Of a stretch of 64,000 bases of DNA, positions 60,401-64,000 are shown in pieces. Source of the stretch: Hymenobacter armeniacus. GTDB taxonomy: Bacteria > Bacteroidota > Bacteroidia > Cytophagales > Hymenobacteraceae. The notes below the pieces were generated by a model. It saw nothing but the letters and a program-made list of their open reading frames with translations. It was not told where the DNA came from and made no database searches. Location: NCBI RefSeq assembly GCF_014699055.1, contig NZ_JACXAC010000002.1:806001-870000 (forward strand), given 5' to 3'. The translations under genes and the position numbers were made by a program. Positions within the stretch are counted from its first letter, which is position 1; each line of letters starts with the position of its first letter.

Positions 60401-60691
60401 GGCAACTTCGGTTTCATCCGCAACACCGACTGGCTGTATTCGTCCGATTACTACCGCGTGCGCACCATCACGCTGGGCTACGACCTGGGCCTGCTCATCA
60501 ACAAGCGCGTGGCACAGGGCGCCCGCGTGTATGTGACGGCCGAAAACTGGTTTGGCTGGGACAAGTACTACGGCGGCCTCAACCCCGACGCCCTCAACAC
60601 GGGCAACACCGGCACCTTCATCTCGGGCTCGGACTACGGCGGACTGCCGCTGGCCAAAACCCTCGTGCTCGGCCTCAACCTCACTTTTTAA
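57491..60691 (+). CDS. SusC/RagA-type TonB-dependent outer membrane transporter (second pair)
   Basis: 1,066 residues. A signal peptide is followed by a carboxypeptidase-regulatory-like domain (LTGKVTSPKGEGLPGVTVVVKGTT) and DEVVVVGYGTQKRADVTGAI. The plug is next (LVGQLAGVQVKQTSGVPGRP, IQVRGAGSISAGNEPLYVIDGF, EKIEVLKDAAAAAIYGSRAANGVVLITTKRG). The barrel ends at TLVLGLNLTF. It differs clearly from the first SusC outside the conserved plug motifs, so it probably takes a different oligosaccharide. ATG 57491 begins the signal peptide; the frame upstream runs through the S9 promoter. Its SusD follows after 153 nt with an inverted repeat in between. Confidence 0.95.
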   Translation: MNTFYSWQRLRLAACVPLLLLTGPVVAAAPAHPAATRRLVADWQLTGKVTSPKGEGLPGVTVVVKGTTLGTTSNPDGSFSLSVPEKPGTLVFSFIGFQTQERAFSGPGDFNVKLADDTKSLDEVVVVGYGTQKRADVTGAIATMDARKLEERPIARVDQALVGQLAGVQVKQTSGVPGRPFSIQVRGAGSISAGNEPLYVIDGFPLENVGASANGRFGSGNPLDNINPNDIEKIEVLKDAAAAAIYGSRAANGVVLITTKRGRSGKPQISVNSYVGGSRAAKKLDLLSGEEWAARATEIINNNWVKSGTGRTADQTTAQRRQILGLTGNNVNPDLMLDDRWALPGHPGLKYIDWQDELYRTGVSQNYQVSASGATDNVNYYVSGNYNDQQGFALGLGYKRFTARANVEVKANDKLKFGLTINPTYSISKDPGIEGKDNRFHQLLSETPIVEDTAGVNTAYGKNEAYRWGVSTASPIAVINNFEGDTRNYRTLGTVFGEYQPVSGLRLRSSLNFDNNESTSNSYAPPTRNLSTSLASGSYSTYRRQTLVNENTATYSRTLGKHDFSLLGGYSYNFSRLDNNSASSSGGFVNNTVRTLNGAVAITTSGPTASQNVLLSTFGRLQYSYDGKYLLSASVRRDASSRFGSEDRAGVFPAVSAGWRISQEPFLQSVGFLSDLKLRASLGYSGNNSIGDYSSIATLGITNYTFGGLIAPGQAPNKVGNSRLKWERNRTVDFGADFGVLKNRITASFDYYTKNSLDLLLNVPVLTAAGFGTNLDNIGEVRNTGWELELNTRNLEGAFSWTTSFNLSHNENKVVHLGPGDATIYVPNGLDTESNILQVGLPVYSIFVVKQIGILSQADIDGGAARFGNQTAGDPRYEDYNKDGKIDVNDRQVVGNPNPTYTFGLTNTLRYKGFDLSFLIQGQYGGSIYSTLGRAIDRTSVGYKENALGRVRDRWMSAENPGAGVKGKATGNFGFIRNTDWLYSSDYYRVRTITLGYDLGLLINKRVAQGARVYVTAENWFGWDKYYGGLNPDALNTGNTGTFISGSDYGGLPLAKTLVLGLNLTF

Positions 60692-60717
60692 TTAATTGCG
60701 AACTGTGCGGAAAAGGC

Positions 60718-60814
60718 CGTCATGCTGAGCGCAGCCGAAGCATCTCTCCCGCTTCGTTGCGACTACAGTAATTACTGCTGCACGCGAGATGCTTCGGCTG
60801 CGCTCAGCATGACG
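60718..60814. repeat. Inverted repeat, family B copy 3
   Basis: CGTCATGCTGAGCGCAGCCG ... ends in CGGCTGCGCTCAGCATGACG, with arms of about 30 bp. It lies inside the susC-susD gap of the second pair, so it should be transcribed as a large hairpin within that mRNA. Confidence 0.92.
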
Positions 60815-60844
60815 GTCAAGAGTAAGCCTTTCTTCAAAATTCCC

Positions 60845-62410
60845 ATGAAAAAGATATTTCTCGGCATCTCCCTGGCCTGTGCGCTGGTGACCCTGGGTGG
60901 TTGCGAAAAGGACCTGGAGCAAACCCCGATTTCGAACGGCTCGGTGCCGGACTTTTATAAGACGGCGGCCGATTTCGACCAGGCCATGTCGGCCGTGTAC
61001 AACTCGCTGCGCGGCTTCCCCGACCGCGAGGTGATTCTCTCGGAGCTGCGCTCCGACAACATGTTTGCCGTGAGCTCCATCGGCTCGCGCGACTGGGACC
61101 CCGTGAACAACTTCTCGGCCGCGCTGCTGGTGGTGAACCCCTACGTGGCCGATGCCTGGGCCTCGAACTTTTCCACCATTTTCCGGGCCAACACCATGCT
61201 CGACCAGCTGGCCCAGAATGGGGCCGTGACGGGTTCGCTGCGGGCCCGCTACGAGGGCGAGGCCCGGTTCATCCGGGCGTTTGCCTACATGGATTTGGTG
61301 CGCAAGTTTGGCCGGGTGCCGGTGATTGACAAGCCGCTCATTCCGCAGGAAGTGGCCAAGATTCCGCGCGCCGACGTGGCCGCCGTGTACGCCCAGATTG
61401 AGGCCGACCTGAAAGCGGCCATCAGCGTGCTGCCGGCCTCCTACACGGGCAGCGGCATTGGCCTCACCTCGGGCGTGGGCCGCGTCACCAACGGTGCCGC
61501 CAAAGGCCTGCTGGCCCTGATGTACCTCACCAAGTCGGGCCCCGACTACGGCATCAAAGGCCCGGGCCTGAACAGCAACGAGTACGACAAAGCCAACGCG
61601 TTGCTCGACGAGCTCATCAACCGCACGGGCACGCCGCAGTCGGCGGCCTACTCGCTGCAAACCAACTACGCCAACATTTTCTCGCCCACCAACGAGAACA
61701 ACTCGGAGGTGCTGTTCGACATTCAGTACATCTCCAACGGCCTGGGCACGCTGGGCTCGTCGTTCATGAACGTGGTGGTGCCGGACGCTTTCTACACCTC
61801 GACCAGCGCCGGCAACCTGGCCCTGCCGTTTTCGGCCGGCTCGGTCGAAATCAAGCCCGTGTCGAACGACCTGAACAACGTGTCGTTTGCCGCCACCGAC
61901 ACCCGCCGCGCCGCCACCATTCAGCAGGGCTACACCAACGCCGGCACCACCGACTTGCGTCCCTTCTACAAGAAGTACCTAAACACGGCGGGCAAAGGCA
62001 CCAGCCGCACCGACTGGGGCACCAACTACATCGTGCTGCGCTACACCGACATCTTGATGATGAAGGCCGAGTGCGAAGTGCGCGGCATTGGCGGCACGCC
62101 CGCCACGGCGGCGGCCCGCCTCACGCCCATCCGCACCCGCGCTGGCCTGCCCGCCCTCACCACCCTCACGCTGGAAACCCTCATGGAGGAGCGCCGCCGC
62201 GAGTTTGCCGGCGAAAACCTGCGCTGGAACGACCTCATGCGCTCGGGCCTTGCCCTGACCACGATGAACGCCTGGGCCGCCCGCGAAGACGCCCCGCCGC
62301 CGAACAACAAGATTGTGCGCCCCATCACGGCCAACCTGCTGCTGCTACCCGTGCCGCAGGTAGAGCTGGGCTCGGCCCCCGGCCTCTACACCCAGAACGA
62401 CGGCTACTAA
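60845..62410 (+). CDS. SusD/RagB-type glycan-binding lipoprotein (second pair)
   Basis: 521 residues. The lipoprotein signal ends in LGGC (Cys about 20). SusD marks: VPDFYKTAADFDQAMSAVYNSLRG, the family-invariant YEGEARFIRAFAYMDLVRKFGRVPVI, DILMMKAECEVRGIGGTPATAAARL, and the C-terminal MEERRREFAGENLRWNDLMRSG. ATG 60845 begins the signal. It binds glycan at the surface for its SusC partner. The next gene is a GH2 enzyme with its own tandem-box promoter. Confidence 0.95.
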   Translation: MKKIFLGISLACALVTLGGCEKDLEQTPISNGSVPDFYKTAADFDQAMSAVYNSLRGFPDREVILSELRSDNMFAVSSIGSRDWDPVNNFSAALLVVNPYVADAWASNFSTIFRANTMLDQLAQNGAVTGSLRARYEGEARFIRAFAYMDLVRKFGRVPVIDKPLIPQEVAKIPRADVAAVYAQIEADLKAAISVLPASYTGSGIGLTSGVGRVTNGAAKGLLALMYLTKSGPDYGIKGPGLNSNEYDKANALLDELINRTGTPQSAAYSLQTNYANIFSPTNENNSEVLFDIQYISNGLGTLGSSFMNVVVPDAFYTSTSAGNLALPFSAGSVEIKPVSNDLNNVSFAATDTRRAATIQQGYTNAGTTDLRPFYKKYLNTAGKGTSRTDWGTNYIVLRYTDILMMKAECEVRGIGGTPATAAARLTPIRTRAGLPALTTLTLETLMEERRREFAGENLRWNDLMRSGLALTTMNAWAAREDAPPPNNKIVRPITANLLLLPVPQVELGSAPGLYTQNDGY

Positions 62411-62508
62411 GCCGCTGCGTTAGCGGCGGCCCTGCGCCCGGTTTTGGTCCTTTGCGGGGCCGAAGCCGGGCGCAGTTGCGTGTGGCCTTGCCGGCAGCCG
62501 GCGGCTTA

Positions 62509-62553
62509 CCCCACAGTACAGGAGGGTACCCGCGGGCCGCCGGCTTTCATTTG
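62509..62553 (+). promoter_or_regulatory. Tandem CAGG-box promoter S10 (GH2 gene at the window end)
   Basis: CCCCACAGTA (62509-62518) and CAGGAGGGTA (62519-62528), a 17-bp gap, then TTCATTTG (62546-62553), 29 nt before the start codon at 62582. Confidence 0.7.
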
Positions 62554-62581
62554 CGTTCCTCCACTTTTCCTTCCCACCCCC

Positions 62582-64000
62582 ATGACGTTTCGGCCATCTG
62601 TTTCCGTGTGCCTGTGGTGGCGGCTGGCGCTGGTGCTGCTGGGCTGCGGCAGCTTGCAGCCCGCGGCCGGCGCCCCGGCCCCGCCGCGCGCCCGGCTCAG
62701 CCTCAATCCCGGCTGGCAGGTGCGGGTGGGGGAGGCGCCCGGTGCCGAAGCCGCCGCCTTCGACGATGCCTCCTGGAAGACCGTGACGCTGCCCCACGCC
62801 TGGAACGAGGACGAGGCCTTCAGCAAAGACATCAAGGACGTGAGCACGGGCGTGGCCTGGTACCGCAAGCACTTCCGGCTGCCGGCCGGCGCGGCGGGCC
62901 AGAAGGTGTTTGTCGAGTTCGAGGGCGTGCGCATGGCCGGCGAGTTCTGGCTGAACGGCCAGCGCCTGGGCCTGCACGAAAACGGCGTAATGGCCGTGGG
63001 CTTCGACCTGACGCCCTACCTGAAGCCCGCGCCCCAGGACAACGTGCTGGCCGTGCGCACCGACAACGACTGGGACTACAAGGAGCGCGCCACCGGCACC
63101 ACGTTCCAGTGGAGCAATCGCAACTTCAACGCCAACTACGGCGGCATCCCGAAAAACGTGTTTCTGCACGTGACGAGCCCGCTGCACCAGACGCTGCCGC
63201 TATTCTCGGCGCTGGGCACCACCGGCGTGTACGTGTATGCGCAGGATTTCGACGTGGCCGCCGGCCGCGCCACCGTGGTGGCCGAGGCGCAGGTGAAAAA
63301 CGAGTTTTCGGCCGCCCGCACCTTTGCCTTTGAAGCCGTGGTCACCGATGGCACGGGCAAAACCGTGGGCACTTTCAAAGGCGGCAAAACCACCATGCAG
63401 CCGGGTGAGATGAAGACGGTGCAGGCTCAGGGCCGGCTGGCGGGGCTGCATTTCTGGAGCTGGGGCTACGGGTATTTGTACACGGTTTCGACCCGATTAC
63501 TTGTCAACAGCCAGGTTGTCGACGAGGTGAAAACCCGCACCGGCTTTCGCAAAACCGAATTTGCCCACGGCCACATCAAGCTAAACAACCGGGTGATGCA
63601 GGTGCACGGCTACGCCCAGCGCACCAGCAACGAGTGGCCCGCCGTGGGCCTGGGCGTGCCCGCCTGGCTTTCGGACTACAGCAACGGCCTGATGGTGGCC
63701 GGCAACGCCAACCTGGTGCGCTGGATGCACGTGACGCCCTGGAAACAGGACATCGAAAGCTGCGACCGGGTGGGCCTGCCCCAGGCCATGCCCGCCGGCG
63801 ACGCCGAAAAAGACGTGGCCGACCGCCGCTGGGGCCAGCGCCTGGAGCTGCTGCGCGACGCCATCGTCTACAACCGCAACAACCCCAGCATCCTGTTCTA
63901 CGAAGGCGGCAACGAGAGCATCAGCGCCGCGCACATGCAGGAGCTGAAGGCCATCCGGGACCAGTACGACCCGCACGGCGGCCGCGCCATCGGCTCGCGC
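62582..64000 (+). CDS. GH2-family glycoside hydrolase, lipoprotein-like (cut by the window end)
   Basis: 473 residues are visible and the frame is still open at the edge. The N-terminus has a hydrophobic stretch with lipobox-like LLGC (Cys near 22). The GH2 sugar-binding domain (LNPGWQVRVGEAPGAEAAAF, VTLPHAWNEDEAFSKD, VAWYRKHFRLPAG) is followed by the immunoglobulin-like domain and the start of the barrel (LNNRVMQVHGYAQRTSNEWP). The acid/base Glu is in NNPSILFYEGGNESIS. The nucleophile lies beyond the edge. It is preceded by promoter S10. A beta-galactosidase-type activity on RG-I side chains is plausible but not shown. Confidence 0.88.
   Translation, partial: MTFRPSVSVCLWWRLALVLLGCGSLQPAAGAPAPPRARLSLNPGWQVRVGEAPGAEAAAFDDASWKTVTLPHAWNEDEAFSKDIKDVSTGVAWYRKHFRLPAGAAGQKVFVEFEGVRMAGEFWLNGQRLGLHENGVMAVGFDLTPYLKPAPQDNVLAVRTDNDWDYKERATGTTFQWSNRNFNANYGGIPKNVFLHVTSPLHQTLPLFSALGTTGVYVYAQDFDVAAGRATVVAEAQVKNEFSAARTFAFEAVVTDGTGKTVGTFKGGKTTMQPGEMKTVQAQGRLAGLHFWSWGYGYLYTVSTRLLVNSQVVDEVKTRTGFRKTEFAHGHIKLNNRVMQVHGYAQRTSNEWPAVGLGVPAWLSDYSNGLMVAGNANLVRWMHVTPWKQDIESCDRVGLPQAMPAGDAEKDVADRRWGQRLELLRDAIVYNRNNPSILFYEGGNESISAAHMQELKAIRDQYDPHGGRAIGSR

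Overview
The window comes from a GC-rich member of the Bacteroidota, most likely Hymenobacter or a close relative. This is inferred from three things: SusC/SusD pairs and C-terminal sorting domains of the type IX secretion system (T9SS), promoters of the Bacteroidota TTTG / TAnnTTTG kind with no Shine-Dalgarno sites, and high GC. It holds about 45 genes, most of them for taking apart rhamnogalacturonan-I (RG-I, the branched part of pectin) and burning the sugars released. No rRNA, tRNA, CRISPR array, phage or transposase gene was seen.

Layout. 1-4.8 kb: general genes (end of a STAS-like protein, a multi-PAS histidine kinase, a di-heme peroxidase, two small metal-binding proteins). 4.9-14.2 kb: a galactan/galactose block: T9SS-secreted GH53 endo-galactanase, a GH5-like enzyme, galK, galT and a LacI-family regulator. 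A 12-bp palindrome in the divergent galK/GH5-like promoter region carries the -33 boxes of both promoters. 14.3-18.4 kb: a DnaQ-like exonuclease paired with a cNMP/CBS/DUF294 protein, a DUF4174 protein and a beta-propeller-like protein. 18.5-26.3 kb: an operon with polysaccharide deacetylase, PL22 lyase, GH105 hydrolase, a chimeric ORF made by a 1,380-bp tandem duplication, GH106 alpha-L-rhamnosidase and rhaM. 26.7-37.3 kb: rhamnose catabolism: lutABC, FGGY kinase, rhamnose isomerase, GntR regulator, fused aldolase/lactaldehyde dehydrogenase and rhaT. 37.5-64 kb: two SusC/SusD pairs with PL11 lyase, three CE12-like esterases, an FG-GAP propeller, GH43-like enzymes and two GH2 enzymes (the last cut by the window end).

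How it fits together: secreted lyases, esterases, rhamnosidase, galactanase and GH2/GH43/GH105 enzymes strip RG-I; the SusCD pairs and RhaT import products; RhaM, isomerase, kinase and RhaEW turn rhamnose into DHAP and L-lactate; LutABC oxidises lactate to pyruvate; GalK/GalT take galactose released from side chains.

The main discovery candidate is a cis-regulatory element: two tandem 10-bp repeats (consensus CAGGAGAGTR then CAGGAGGGTR) lying 16-18 bp upstream of a -7 box. I find 12 copies, all pointing at the downstream gene. Ten sit immediately in front of rhamnose/RG-I genes or operons, one is a second upstream promoter of the same susC, and one drives no visible gene. The spacing to the -7 box is fixed while the distance to the start codon varies from 19 to 83 nt, as expected for an activator site replacing the -33 box. 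The window also has four families of long intergenic inverted repeats, several inside operons.
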